A DNA stretch of 64,000 bases from Terriglobales bacterium (GCA_035624455.1 DASPRM010000156.1:1-64000), one strand, 5' to 3'. Shown: positions 51,984 through 60,862, counted from the stretch's first letter. The notes: generated by a model from the sequence alone, not told the origin. Made by a program: numbers and translations.

Positions 51984-53000
51984 TTGCACGATCTCATGTT
52001 GGTTCAGGATTGCTCAGGAGCTCTAGACAGACCTAGACAGACCAGGAAAAGAAAGACCCTCTACGTGGCGGTTGCCGCCGTGGTGGTTGTCCTGCCACTG
52101 GCGCTGTTGCTGCGCACATTTTCGGCCTCACCTCTGCCGAAGCCAGCTCCCTATGCTGGCCCTCTGCCTTCAGCTACACCGCCGAAGGAGGTTGCCGTCT
52201 TCGCCTTGGTAACTGGCGTGAACCATCGCGTTGCCGCCTTTGGCTATCGCGCTGGCTCGTTGTTCGAGCGCCGCGACTTTTCCATGGCCGGAGTCTTGGT
52301 AAAGCACTCGCAGGGCGACTTGCTCATCGATACCGGGTTCGGCCGCAACATCGACCAGCAGTTCCGATCCCTGCCCCCGATCTTCCGTGCGATTACGTTT
52401 TATAGTCTGTGGCAGCCCGCCGCCGACCAGCTAAGGGCTGCCGGTTACGACCTGAAATCACTTCGCGCCATTCTTCTGACCCATTCCCATTGGGACCACG
52501 TCAGCGGCCTGCCAGATTTTCCGGGGGTGCCTGTGTGGGTCACGCCGCAGGAACACGAGTTCATCAGGAAAAGTGGGGACATGGATTTTTGCCGTCTTTT
52601 CACCGGCATACGCTATGAGGAGTACGGATTCGAAGGCGGGCCGTACCTGGGATTTCCTGCGAGCCACGACGTCTATGGCGATGGCTCGATCGTGGTTGTG
52701 CCCGCGCCAGGTCACACTCCGGGCAGTGTAATCATTTTCGTGACACTGCAGAACGGAAGGCGGTACGCATTTGTTGGCGATCTGGTATACCAGCTCGAGG
52801 GAATCACGTTGCGCGAGGAGCGGCCCTGGCTCGTCCGCAGACAAGCCGATTCGGATGCCGAAGGCAACCGCGAAAACCTGCTGCGCATGATCGCGCTCAA
52901 AGAACGCCTGCCCGACCTGATCATCGTACCGGCACACGACATGCGTGGATTCGCGGAACTGTTAAATCTGTCTCCGGCAAGCAGCGGGAGTGCTCGTTAG
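51984..53000 (+). CDS. Exported MBL-fold metallohydrolase
   Basis: A 338-aa metallo-beta-lactamase-fold protein with the zinc motif HSHWDHVSG; second-sphere His in PGHTPGSVIIF, Asp in FVGDLVY and a C-terminal His in VPAHD. An N-terminal membrane segment (VAVAAVVVVLPLALLLRTF) after about 25 basic residues anchors it facing the periplasm. The start is unsure: a TTG at 51984 has AGGGTAAG near it, an ATG at 51996 has none. Its substrate (for example a lactone or ester) cannot be read from sequence. Confidence 0.8.
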   Translation: MHDLMLVQDCSGALDRPRQTRKRKTLYVAVAAVVVVLPLALLLRTFSASPLPKPAPYAGPLPSATPPKEVAVFALVTGVNHRVAAFGYRAGSLFERRDFSMAGVLVKHSQGDLLIDTGFGRNIDQQFRSLPPIFRAITFYSLWQPAADQLRAAGYDLKSLRAILLTHSHWDHVSGLPDFPGVPVWVTPQEHEFIRKSGDMDFCRLFTGIRYEEYGFEGGPYLGFPASHDVYGDGSIVVVPAPGHTPGSVIIFVTLQNGRRYAFVGDLVYQLEGITLREERPWLVRRQADSDAEGNRENLLRMIALKERLPDLIIVPAHDMRGFAELLNLSPASSGSAR

Positions 53001-53053
53001 TAGGTCAGGACGCAGATTTAGAAGAGTGAATTAAGTTCCTGTCAGAAAATCGA

Positions 53054-53617
53054 CTAAGACGCTTGGCGAATATCTTGCCACGCGCCGATCGGCGCTCGCC
53101 CCACCGGCTTTAGCACCTCGAACTTTTGATCGGCAGTGACCGCGTCACTGCTCGATACAGAATCCACTGTGATGTGAAAGGATTTGACCTCTCCACCCAA
53201 CTCGGTCAGGCGGCTGATCAATTTGGTGCAGTCATTCAATCCGCTTGCCGGAATTCCACGCACATCGGCGGTAAAGCTTACTTTGAACTTGGCTGCTTTG
53301 GTGGGCGCCTCGGTGAGGGTGAGCTGCCACATTCGTGAGACCGCGATCACCGAGCGGCTGGCGCAAACACCGCAGGCATCATGCGGACTGTTGGTGATCA
53401 AATCGCAGTTCACGCAATAGACAGCGTTGACCAGAGGAATTGCGCTCAGAAGCCTGCTAGCCCGAAGCTGTTCGTCAAGCGAGCGCAATCTAGGAGTATT
53501 GGGCGCTGGTTTTACCAGCAGCCATCCAAACAACAGAATCGCGCCGACTAGCAAGCCCCAAGGGGCCATGCCAACACAAATCACCACAACCAGGACAAAA
53601 CCCAGGAGACGCAGCAT
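53054..53617 (-). CDS. Small membrane protein with zinc-ribbon-like Cys (187 aa)
   Basis: Not recognised. The N-terminus has two hydrophobic segments (LLGFVLVVVICVGMAPWGLL and LVGAILLFGWLLV), followed by a CVNCDLITNSPHDACGVCASRS stretch, in short CVNCD and CGVCA, which resembles a zinc ribbon, and a soluble C-terminal domain with a SLE-like run of strands. The ATG at 53617 (MLRLLG) is chosen because the frame before it (to 53689) starts with TTG and looks non-signal-like. Possibly a membrane-anchored zinc-ribbon protein; function unknown. Confidence 0.6.
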   Translation of the reverse strand: MLRLLGFVLVVVICVGMAPWGLLVGAILLFGWLLVKPAPNTPRLRSLDEQLRASRLLSAIPLVNAVYCVNCDLITNSPHDACGVCASRSVIAVSRMWQLTLTEAPTKAAKFKVSFTADVRGIPASGLNDCTKLISRLTELGGEVKSFHITVDSVSSSDAVTADQKFEVLKPVGRAPIGAWQDIRQAS

Positions 53618-53761
53618 AATCCACCAATTTCGTGCAGACCAATTGTGGCTGCATAGCCCTACTTTAGCAGCAGGTCGCTTGCCGTCCAATCGCTGAGGTG
53701 AAGATTTATGAAAAACTACCCGAAAATTTTCGCTGAACTCAGTCGATGTTAGTAATCGACT

Positions 53762-54904
53762 TTAGTAATAGGTGAGTTTGCGACGATGCATCGTGCCGGG
53801 TCCCCAGGCTGCGTCTGGACGAGAGCGGGAGACAATGGTCTGCTCGGTCCAATTGCCATGGTCGTCGTACTGATAGGTGTACTGTGTTTCGTGGGTGTCA
53901 GGTGGCTCGGCGGGTTGAGGGTGCCCGGCCGGAATCATGGCTCCGGCTTCAGTGAGATTGTATTCGATCCCAAATTCTGGGTTCCTGACCGTGGTGGTAC
54001 GCTCCGAGGCCTTGTCACCGTGATCGTTATAGGTTGTGACGGTTACTTCCTCGCCGAACGCCCCGCCAGTTCTGCGCCGTTCCGTCACGCGGCCATTGGA
54101 ATCGTAAGAATAAGAGATAGCACTGTTTAGCATGCCGCCAGCTATAAACGCGCCGACCGACTTGGCCTGTTCTGGATTGAGTTTTGACCGCATCTCTTCA
54201 GGAATCATCGACTCAGGGGCATCCGCGACCTGTTCCTCCGAGAGGATTTGACCTTTTGCATCGAACTTCCGCACAATGTGGCCCACGAGGTTTCCGTTTG
54301 CATCGCGCGACTGCGCACCGGTGGCTACCCCCTCCTCGTTGTACGACGTGGTGAGAGTGCCACCAGGAGACGGAGCGAAGCCCATGTCGGTGCCTTCCCA
54401 CTGTGGCGCGTAAGCAGTGCCCGGAGCTAGAGGCCTCGAATCATAGCTTTCAACGGCAGACTTGCGGCCCTTGTCGTCGTACTGGTAGCGAATCTGGGTG
54501 TTGTCACCCGATTTCACTCCAACCAGCCTTCGTTCTTTGTCGTACGAGTACGTCATATCAGAACTGGGGGCGGCGCCCGCCTTGCCGGAAACAGTTTTGA
54601 GGAGACATCCATCTGAGTCGTAGGTACGGCTTGTTACCCATTCCGAGCCATCCGGGTTGCCGTAACGCACTTCGAGAGTCCTGCCGTCGGGGGCGTACTC
54701 CGTCGTAGTGGTTGTGACGAACTGCTGACCACCAGCACCCGAGAAAGTGTTCTCAACCAGCACTTTCTTAAGTGGCCCTCGGAGCCCGGCTTTATCGCGA
54801 TCCGACACGGGAGCACCTATTTGGGATGATTGTTGTGGGAAAGCAAAGCACGCAGGCGAAAGCTGCAGCAACAGGATGATGGCGCAAGCGAGCCGGACGT
54901 GCAT
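53762..54904 (-). CDS. Exported YD-repeat-containing protein
   Basis: A 380-aa exported protein with several YD-type repeats of the kind found in RHS/teneurin proteins: YDSDGCLLKTVSG, YDKERRLVGVKSG, YDDKGRKSAVESY, YNEEGVATGAQSR, YDSNGRVTERRR, YNDHGDKASERT, YDDHGNWTEQTI. The signal peptide is ACAIILLLQLSPACFAF. No toxin domain, transmembrane anchor or polymorphic C-terminus is present, so it is not a typical Rhs effector. It probably forms a beta-rich shell on the cell surface. Confidence 0.75.
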   Translation of the reverse strand: MHVRLACAIILLLQLSPACFAFPQQSSQIGAPVSDRDKAGLRGPLKKVLVENTFSGAGGQQFVTTTTTEYAPDGRTLEVRYGNPDGSEWVTSRTYDSDGCLLKTVSGKAGAAPSSDMTYSYDKERRLVGVKSGDNTQIRYQYDDKGRKSAVESYDSRPLAPGTAYAPQWEGTDMGFAPSPGGTLTTSYNEEGVATGAQSRDANGNLVGHIVRKFDAKGQILSEEQVADAPESMIPEEMRSKLNPEQAKSVGAFIAGGMLNSAISYSYDSNGRVTERRRTGGAFGEEVTVTTYNDHGDKASERTTTVRNPEFGIEYNLTEAGAMIPAGHPQPAEPPDTHETQYTYQYDDHGNWTEQTIVSRSRPDAAWGPGTMHRRKLTYY

Positions 54905-54971
54905 TTTTCTGAAACTCGCGGGAATCAGGCTAAATTGTACCCTCCCATCTGCGGGGTGATAGCTCGCCTAT

Positions 54972-55365
54972 TCAGTGATTACTCCCCCGCGCGAAACACT
55001 TGGGCGTTCCGACCTCGATGTAGTGCCTGTGAGACGCACTCTTGACCTCTGCTTGCTGCACTGAACCTTCTTTGAATGGTTCAATTGGGCAGATGAGAAA
55101 ATCGGCGAAAAGACAGACCATTGAAGCAGGGCTGGCGTACTTTGGTTTGTCGGTGTCTTTCACTCCATTACCAAGCCACTCCTCGACCCGTGGCCGGGAC
55201 GAGTCATCGGGCGCGTACTCGTGGTGCGTTCCCGATACGCCAAATGCGAAGTTGACCGTCGCCGCCGTACAGATGCGCGCGACCGTGAATAACGATGCAG
55301 GATCCCGATGCATCAATCGGAAGAAGAGCAATAACACTGAGACAGAGGAGCACGACTATTCGCAT
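54972..55365 (-). pseudogene. Frameshifted small exported protein gene
   Basis: Two parts in adjacent frames fit together. From the ATG at 55365: MRIVVLLCLSVIALLPIDAS (signal peptide), then CIVIHGRAHLYGGDGQLRIW and RIG, after which this frame meets a TGA. From the same point in the next frame: THHEYAPDDSSRPRVEEW and on to the stop at 54972 (CFARGSNH). The break is at GGGAACG (55231-55233 GGG on the minus strand); removing one G restores R-I-G-T-H-H-E-Y. The repaired product is about 131 aa with several Cys. The gene may be a true pseudogene or the extra base may be a sequence error in a G-run. No family name can be given with confidence. Confidence 0.65.
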
Positions 55366-55460
55366 ATTGGGCTAGCGAACCTCCAAGCCGTTTAAAGATG
55401 GATGTGTAGCAGCAACTCTACCCTGAAACGGCAGGACTCACCATCAACAGTCGAAACCCC

Positions 55461-55503
55461 TTGACATCTGCAATGGTGTTATAGTTAAGTATAACAGTAT
55501 AGT
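55461..55503 (+). promoter_or_regulatory. Promoter region with GntR-type palindromic operator
   Basis: A perfect inverted repeat TGTTATA (55477-55483), spacer GTTAAG, TATAACA (55490-55496), 57 bp before the start at 55553. A TTGACA (55461-55466) precedes it, and TATAGT (55498-55503) follows. YtrA-subfamily GntR regulators bind such A/T-rich dyads, and the operon encodes one, so autoregulation is the likely reading. Confidence 0.65.
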
Positions 55504-55552
55504 ACGCGAGCGCTTCACGCCCAAGAACCGATCAAAAATGAGGAGAGGAAAC

Positions 55553-56164
55553 ATGAAATCGCCTGCTGTTGTGCTTAGTTTCGTGCTGTCTGTTGTTCTG
55601 GTCTCGTTCTCAACCGCGGCTTTCGCTCAAGCAGAAATGCACAAGTCTCCCGAGAAGCCCGCGCCAACCGAGGCCCAAAAGTCTTTCGACGCCATCAAAA
55701 CCCTGACAGGCGTCTGGCAAGGCGCGGTGACCACCGATCCACCCATCGAAGCCATGGGGAACGGAGCTCATACAGAGGTCTCGATGCGCCTGACTTCCCG
55801 GGGAAACGCGCTGGTGCATGAAATGTTTGAGGCGGGAAAGCCGGACGATCCGACGCGTTATGACCATCCGGTCACCATGTTTTATCTCGACGGTGACCGC
55901 CTGTTCCTTACGCACTATTGCGATGCCGGCAACCGGCCGCGCATGGTTGCCCGCACCTCGCCGGACGGGAAGAAAGTGGAATTCGATTTTGTCGACCTTT
56001 CAGGCGGCAATCAGTTCGGCCACATGTACCATGCGGTGTTCACCATCATCGATTCGAACCACCATATCGAGGACTGGACCTATATGATGCCCGGGGACAA
56101 GCCGATGCATGCGCGCATGGATCTGAAGAGAGAGAGTGCGCGGGCAAGTATCCTTGGTCAGTGA
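55553..56164 (+). CDS. Exported DUF1579-like protein heading the GntR-ABC operon
   Basis: A 203-aa exported protein of DUF1579-like type. Signal peptide VVLSFVLSVVLVSFSTAAFAQ; then AQKSFDAIKTLTGVWQGAVT, GNGAHTEVSMRLTSRGNALVHEM, PVTMFYLDGDRLFLTHYCDAG and IEDWTYMMPGDKPMHARMDL, giving a lipocalin-like fold. The ATG at 55553 follows GAGGAGAGG; one codon-run earlier (55538) is less likely. It is the first gene behind the palindromic operator and is 18 bp from the GntR gene, so it is co-expressed with the transporter. Its role may be ligand binding or carrier; this is inference. Confidence 0.75.
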   Translation: MKSPAVVLSFVLSVVLVSFSTAAFAQAEMHKSPEKPAPTEAQKSFDAIKTLTGVWQGAVTTDPPIEAMGNGAHTEVSMRLTSRGNALVHEMFEAGKPDDPTRYDHPVTMFYLDGDRLFLTHYCDAGNRPRMVARTSPDGKKVEFDFVDLSGGNQFGHMYHAVFTIIDSNHHIEDWTYMMPGDKPMHARMDLKRESARASILGQ

Positions 56165-56182
56165 GGTGGGCTGGGAATCCTG

Positions 56183-56575
56183 ATGGACAGCGAGTGGAAC
56201 GACGCTCAGCCGATCTACCGTCAGCTGCGCGACCGGGTTGTCGCCATGATACTGGAGGGAGTGCTCAAGGAAGGCGATCCGCTGCCATCGGTGCGCACGG
56301 TGGCGGCGGATTATCGCGTCAATCCGCTCACAGTATTGAAGGGCTATCAGGAACTGGTGGACGAGGAGCTTGTCGAGAAGAGGCGCGGTCTCGGCATGTT
56401 CGTCAAGACCGGCGCGCGCAGTCTGTTGCTGCAGGGTGAACGGAAGAAGTTCCTTGCCGAAGAGTGGCCGAGAATCCAGGCAACCATTCAGCGGTTAGGC
56501 TTGAAAGCGGAAGAACTGCTGGAGGACGGCGCGAACCGGAGATCAAGGTCGAAAACCAACGAGAAGGAGCGCTGA
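56183..56575 (+). CDS. GntR-family regulator, YtrA type
   Basis: A 130-aa regulator with only the winged-helix part of GntR and a short tail, the YtrA layout. DNA-binding segment VRTVAADYRVNPLTVLKGYQELVDE, preceded by IYRQLRDRVVAMILEG. Regulators of this group usually control a linked ABC transporter, and here one follows (56580-58366). The palindrome at 55477-55496 is its likely operator. No separate ligand domain. Confidence 0.9.
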   Translation: MDSEWNDAQPIYRQLRDRVVAMILEGVLKEGDPLPSVRTVAADYRVNPLTVLKGYQELVDEELVEKRRGLGMFVKTGARSLLLQGERKKFLAEEWPRIQATIQRLGLKAEELLEDGANRRSRSKTNEKER

Positions 56576-56579
56576 AGCG

Positions 56580-57452
56580 ATGGTGTGCATAGAAGCGCAC
56601 GGTCTCCGCAAGACCTACGGCCAAACCGTTGCGCTCGATGGCATCGATTTGCGTGTAGAAGAGGGCCGCATCCTCGGCCTGATCGGCCCCAATGGCGCAG
56701 GCAAGACAACGGCGCTGAACGCCATCCTTGGACTCACGCCGTATCAGGGAGAACTGACGGTGCTGGGACGCGACCCTTGGATCAGGCGGAACCTGCTGAT
56801 GCGGGACGTCTGCTTCATGACTGATGTGGCCGTACTGCCGCGGTGGATCAGGGTTTCGCAGCTGCTCGATTATGTTGCCGGCGTACATCCGCGATTCGAC
56901 CGCGCTAAGGCGGAAGGCTTTCTGGCTCGAACTGCGATCAAGCGCACCGGCAAGGTGAGGGAACTGTCGAAAGGCATGGTGACCCAACTCCACCTCGCCA
57001 TCGTGATGGCCATTGATGCGCGCCTGCTGATACTCGATGAGCCGACATTGGGTCTGGACATCCTGTACCGCAAGCAGTTCTACGATTCGCTGCTCAACGA
57101 CTACTACGATCGCAACCGTACCATCCTGGTGACGACGCATCAGGTGGAGGAGATTCAGCACGTCCTCACGGATGTCATGTTCATCGACCGCGGCCGCATC
57201 GTGTTCAATTCCAGCATGGAGGAGTTGGAGTCACGCTATGCAGAAGTGACGGTGAATCCCGAGCAGGTGGCCGGGGCACGAGCGCTCAAGCCGATGCACG
57301 AACGGCAACTGTTCGGCCGCAGCATCCTGCTGTTCGCTGGGGTGGATCGCCAGCGATTGTCGGAGCTGGGAGAGGTGCGGGCGCCAACTCTCGCTGACCT
57401 GTTCGTTGCGGTGATGGCCACGCAGGGTGTCGGGCAAGGAGCGGCGCGATGA
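56580..57452 (+). CDS. ABC transporter ATP-binding protein
   Basis: A 290-aa ABC ATPase. Walker A LIGPNGAGKTTALNAIL, signature ELSKGMVTQLHL (an atypical LSKG), Walker B LLILDEPTLGLDI and H-loop TTHQVEEI. It is four bases after the GntR gene and overlaps the permease by four bases, so transporter and regulator are one unit. The exported or imported substrate is unknown; YtrA-linked systems often act in cell-envelope stress. Confidence 0.92.
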   Translation: MVCIEAHGLRKTYGQTVALDGIDLRVEEGRILGLIGPNGAGKTTALNAILGLTPYQGELTVLGRDPWIRRNLLMRDVCFMTDVAVLPRWIRVSQLLDYVAGVHPRFDRAKAEGFLARTAIKRTGKVRELSKGMVTQLHLAIVMAIDARLLILDEPTLGLDILYRKQFYDSLLNDYYDRNRTILVTTHQVEEIQHVLTDVMFIDRGRIVFNSSMEELESRYAEVTVNPEQVAGARALKPMHERQLFGRSILLFAGVDRQRLSELGEVRAPTLADLFVAVMATQGVGQGAAR

Positions 57453-58366
57453 GCACGCAATCGAATGCCGTGCCCGACGCTCGAGTAGACTCGCAGGTAA
57501 TCGCGCCCGCGGTTGTGGCTGACACCCGGCCGATGTTCTGGTCGATCCAGCGCGAGTTCTGGGAGAACCGTTTTATCTACGCCGCTCCGCTGGCCGCCTC
57601 CGGCATCGTGCTGTTTGGCTTCTTCATCAGCACGGTCCGTCGTTCAGTGATAGGGCTGGATCCCTCAAAGCAGTTTGAAGTCCTTTCCTGGCCTTACGTC
57701 TTCGCTCCCAGTCTTATCATGGGGGCGAGTTTCTTGGCCGGGCTGTTTTATTGTCTCGACGCTCTGCACGGCGAGCGTCGCGACCGCAGCATCCTGTTCT
57801 GGAAATCATTGCCGGTTTCCGATCTCACCACCGTGCTGGCGAAGGCGGGCATTGCGATTGTGATTCTGCCATTGCTGAACTTCGCGATCACCTTTGTCAC
57901 GCAAGCGATCATGCTGCTGGTGAGCTCGATGGTGCTGCTGGCCAACGGGCTGAGCATCGCGCCACTGTGGACCCATTTGTCGATGTACCAGATGTCGCTG
58001 ATGCTGCTCTACCATCTTGTCAGCGTGCACATCCTGTGGTATGCGCCAATCTATGCCTGGCTGCTGCTCGTCTCCGGTTGGGCACGACGCGCGACACTTG
58101 TGTGGGCGGCATTGCCACCCTTTGCCATCGCCGTAATTGAAAAAATCGCATTCAATACTTCGCACTTCGCCCGCATGCTGTCTTACCGCCTGATTGGGCC
58201 TGAGCGATTCGAGATGTCCAGACATGGCGGCGAGCCGATGTATCCGATGACGACGATGGATCCGGGCAAATTCCTGAGCAGCCCGGGTCTGTGGCTTGGT
58301 CTCGCAGCAGCAGCAGTATTTCTTGCGCTGGCAGTGCGGGTGCGCCGCTATCGCGAACCGATCTGA
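57449..58366 (+). CDS. ABC transporter permease
   Basis: A 305-aa membrane partner of the ATPase at 56580. About six membrane segments: IYAAPLAASGIVLFGFFIS, VFAPSLIMGASFLAGLFYC, VLAKAGIAIVILPLLNFAIT, FVTQAIMLLVSSMVLLANGL, LVSVHILWYAPIYAWLLLV and LWLGLAAAAVFLALAV. The loop after the second (GERRDRSILFWKSLPVSDL) is typical of ABC-2-type permeases. Its start overlaps the ATPase stop (ATGA). Confidence 0.88.
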   Translation: MSTQSNAVPDARVDSQVIAPAVVADTRPMFWSIQREFWENRFIYAAPLAASGIVLFGFFISTVRRSVIGLDPSKQFEVLSWPYVFAPSLIMGASFLAGLFYCLDALHGERRDRSILFWKSLPVSDLTTVLAKAGIAIVILPLLNFAITFVTQAIMLLVSSMVLLANGLSIAPLWTHLSMYQMSLMLLYHLVSVHILWYAPIYAWLLLVSGWARRATLVWAALPPFAIAVIEKIAFNTSHFARMLSYRLIGPERFEMSRHGGEPMYPMTTMDPGKFLSSPGLWLGLAAAAVFLALAVRVRRYREPI

Positions 58367-58374
58367 GGAGGGAA

Positions 58375-59106
58375 ATGACAGATCGCACGATTGGGACATC
58401 GCCGCAGACTTACGCAAGAGTAGGCGGCGTGCTGTATCTGATCATCATCGCCATTGGACTCTTCGGCGAGGCAGGTGTGCGCGGGAGAGTCATCGTCTCG
58501 GGTGATGCAGCCTCGACAGCCGCCAAGCTAAGGACGATGGAGTCGCTGTGGCGCTTCCATATCGCCGCCGAACTGGTCTTGCTGATTTGCGCTGTCATCG
58601 TGACATGGATCTTGTTTTTCCTGCTCAAGCCGGTCAGCAAAGAACTGGTTTTACTGTCGGTCCTCTTCAATCTCGTATCGATCGGCATCGAAGCAGTGAG
58701 CACGATGTATCTCATCGTGGCACTGTTTCCACTGGGGAAAGCCGGTTATCTCAAAGCATTTACGCCGGAGCAGCTCTATGCCCTGGCATACCTCGCGGTT
58801 AAACCGCACGGCTATGGATTTGGCGTGAGTCTGATCTTCTTCGGCTGCTTCTGCGTGGTGATCGGCTACCTGATTTTCAGGTCGGGATATTTTCCCAAGG
58901 CGATCGGTATTCTGATGCAGATCGCAGGCGTCTGCTATCTGATTAATAGTTTCACGCTGATCGCCGCTCCCGCGCTTGCAGATCGGCTATTTCCCGCCAT
59001 CCTCATTCCCTCGTTTGTAGGCGAGTTGTCCTTCGCGCTGTATCTGACGGTGCAGGGCGTAAATGTCGCGAAGTGGCGGGAGAGAGCTGGCGCTCTGGCG
59101 AGCTAG
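58375..59106 (+). CDS. DUF4386 membrane protein
   Basis: A 243-aa protein of the DUF4386 family: TYARVGGVLYLIIIAIGLFGE, AELVLLICAVIVTWILFFLL, VLFNLVSIGIEAVSTMYLIV, GFGVSLIFFGCFCVVIGYLI and SFVGELSFALYLTVQGVNV, about six membrane segments. The function of the family is unknown. It is 8 bp after the permease and its start has GAGGAGG, so it is probably the last gene of the GntR-ABC operon. Confidence 0.85.
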   Translation: MTDRTIGTSPQTYARVGGVLYLIIIAIGLFGEAGVRGRVIVSGDAASTAAKLRTMESLWRFHIAAELVLLICAVIVTWILFFLLKPVSKELVLLSVLFNLVSIGIEAVSTMYLIVALFPLGKAGYLKAFTPEQLYALAYLAVKPHGYGFGVSLIFFGCFCVVIGYLIFRSGYFPKAIGILMQIAGVCYLINSFTLIAAPALADRLFPAILIPSFVGELSFALYLTVQGVNVAKWRERAGALAS

Positions 59107-59225
59107 CCGAGCATGAGCCGCAGTCGGACCACCCGCGGGACCTCAGCATCAGCCGCAATGCCCATCTTTTCAGGGAGCTGGCTGCCCTACAATATCCGCA
59201 CCCCCTCATACGTCTACAGCAGTAG

Positions 59226-59819
59226 ATGAAGGCAGCGAGCCTGGACCGGATGGCGCTCGAACAGGACCGGCTGATCTCGGAAGTGGTCAAGCGGGAGCAG
59301 TCCCGGCTGCGCAACTTCATTCGCCGGCGCGTGCCCGATCCGGGCGACGCTGAGGACATTCTGCAGGACGTTTTCTACACGCTGGTGGAAGCCAACCGCC
59401 TGCTGATGCCGATCGAGCACATCACCGGCTGGCTATTTCGCGTGGCGCGCAATCGCATCATCGATCTCTTCCGCAAGAAGAAACCGGAGAGCTTCAGCGA
59501 GGCCGCGGTCGCGAACGAGAATGGCGAACGGTTGCACCTGGAAGACCTGCTGCCTTCGCCCGATGCCGGACCGGATGCGGTTTACGCGCGCAACATGCTG
59601 CTCAATGAAATCGAATTGGCGCTTGACGAGCTGCCGGAGGAACAGCGCGAGGCTTTTGTGGCACACGAACTCGAAGGGCAGAGCTTCAAGGAGATAGCGG
59701 CGGAGACCGGCGTGAGCGTAAATACGCTGCTTTCGCGCAAGCGCTATGCGGTGTTGTATCTGCGGCAGCGCCTGCGAAAGATCTACGACGAATTTCGAAA
59801 GGATGAGGTACGGAAATGA
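59226..59819 (+). CDS. ECF-type RNA polymerase sigma factor
   Basis: A 197-aa sigma factor with region 2 (VPDPGDAEDILQDVFYTLVE, WLFRVARNRIIDLFRKKKP) and region 4 (LPEEQREAFVAHELEGQSFKE, ETGVSVNTLLSRKRYAVLYL). No C-terminal extension. Its stop overlaps the start of the membrane protein at 59816 (ATGA), a typical arrangement for a sigma factor and an adjoining membrane regulator. It lies 120 bp after the GntR-ABC operon and may be separate. Confidence 0.9.
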   Translation: MKAASLDRMALEQDRLISEVVKREQSRLRNFIRRRVPDPGDAEDILQDVFYTLVEANRLLMPIEHITGWLFRVARNRIIDLFRKKKPESFSEAAVANENGERLHLEDLLPSPDAGPDAVYARNMLLNEIELALDELPEEQREAFVAHELEGQSFKEIAAETGVSVNTLLSRKRYAVLYLRQRLRKIYDEFRKDEVRK

Positions 59820-60160
59820 GACGGAGATGGAGATGGTTTTTCATAGGTCCGGCGGCGATCGTGGCAATCGTGCTCTTCGCATTCCTCGGCGGCGAGATTG
59901 TCAAGCTGCTGTGGAACTGGCTGCTGATCCCGCTGTTTGGCTGGCCCCAGATCACCTTCTGGCAAGGGCTGGCACTATTGGCGCTATGCCGCATTCTCTT
60001 CGGTGGACTCGGGATGCGCGGCTCCCCGCGATCCCGTTTCCGGCGCCGCATGGCCGAGCGCTGGGAGAACATGACTCCCGAGGAGCGCGAACGGTTCCGG
60101 CAAGGTATGAGGGGAAGCTGCGGTTTCGGCCCAGCACCAAGCGAAAGCCAGGGACAATAG
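59816..60160 (+). CDS. Small membrane protein coupled to the sigma factor
   Basis: A 114-aa protein with two membrane segments (FFIGPAAIVAIVLFAFLGG and GWPQITFWQGLALLALCRIL) and a basic/acidic C-terminal tail (ERWENMTPEERERFRQGM). It overlaps the sigma gene by four bases. It may act as anti-sigma or sensory partner, but no zinc-binding anti-sigma motif (HxxxCxxC) is seen; related proteins next to sigma factors are common and uncharacterised. Confidence 0.75.
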   Translation: MRRRWRWFFIGPAAIVAIVLFAFLGGEIVKLLWNWLLIPLFGWPQITFWQGLALLALCRILFGGLGMRGSPRSRFRRRMAERWENMTPEERERFRQGMRGSCGFGPAPSESQGQ

Positions 60161-60543
60161 GCAGGAGGCTAGCGCTCGGGGGCATCGATGCACGTGAGTG
60201 GTTTTCAAGGCGGATTAGCCCTTGGCTGGGTCGAGTAAATTCAGGCACAATAGGCAGGGATCAGGCATAGTATGTGTACGAATCGATCCCTGGTCGCAAA
60301 GGCGAATCTCCGGAGAACCTTAGTAACCCTAACTCGCTGAGCTATTTAAACTTTCCCTTGGATAAAGATGCAACTTTGTTATACTGGCACGCATCTATTC
60401 CGATAGTCGTAGGCCTGCATCCCCGGGATGCTCTTTCTGGGTACCTCACAAAAACAGGAGATGGCAGGACCTTAAAACGGTCGGGTTTGCCCACCGCCTC
60501 GATGTGCGGCAATTTCTGGGACAAGGAGTTCTCAAGATAGAAG
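60161..60543. other. Intergenic region upstream of rpoZ
   Basis: No convincing gene. A sigma-70-type promoter candidate is TTGGAT (60358-60363), 16-base spacer, TATACT (60380-60385), about 160 bp before rpoZ. Confidence 0.4.
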
Positions 60544-60759
60544 ATGCGCTCGGACCTCGTTTTCGAAGCTTTACAGACACTTAGAAATCGTTATATGCTC
60601 TGCCAGCTTGCCTCCAAAGCAACCCGTAAGTTCCATCGTCCCAATACGCGCATCCAGGAGACGATGAACGAGGTCCTCGGCAAGATTGCCGATTCGGACC
60701 GCACCCAGGTCATGTCAGAACCGGAAAAGGTTGTCGAGGCGCAGCAGCGGGCTGCATAA
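60544..60759 (+). CDS. rpoZ: RNA polymerase omega subunit
   Basis: A 71-aa omega subunit. RSDLVFEALQTLRNRYMLCQ, LASKATRKFHRPNTRIQETM and NEVLGKIADS are the short conserved parts; the family motif around ASKATRK is intact. Omega helps assemble and stabilise RNA polymerase. The gene lies 100 bp before rho. Confidence 0.85.
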   Translation: MRSDLVFEALQTLRNRYMLCQLASKATRKFHRPNTRIQETMNEVLGKIADSDRTQVMSEPEKVVEAQQRAA

Positions 60760-60862
60760 TAGAGCTTCCGGGTGCGCCCCTTCCCGCAAGGCGCGCCCCA
60801 AAGTTCAAAGTAATCTTAGGTTATCTTCAGACCCCCCTTTACACATACCCCCGTAGGTGAAC

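Noticed and set aside
53762-54904. Rhs/polymorphic toxin system
   Set aside because: YD repeats are present but no toxin C-terminus, immunity gene or secretion partner is next to it.
60274-60540. Plus-strand frame of 88 aa before rpoZ
   Set aside because: Overlaps the promoter candidate, lacks a ribosome site, and shows no recognisable fold.
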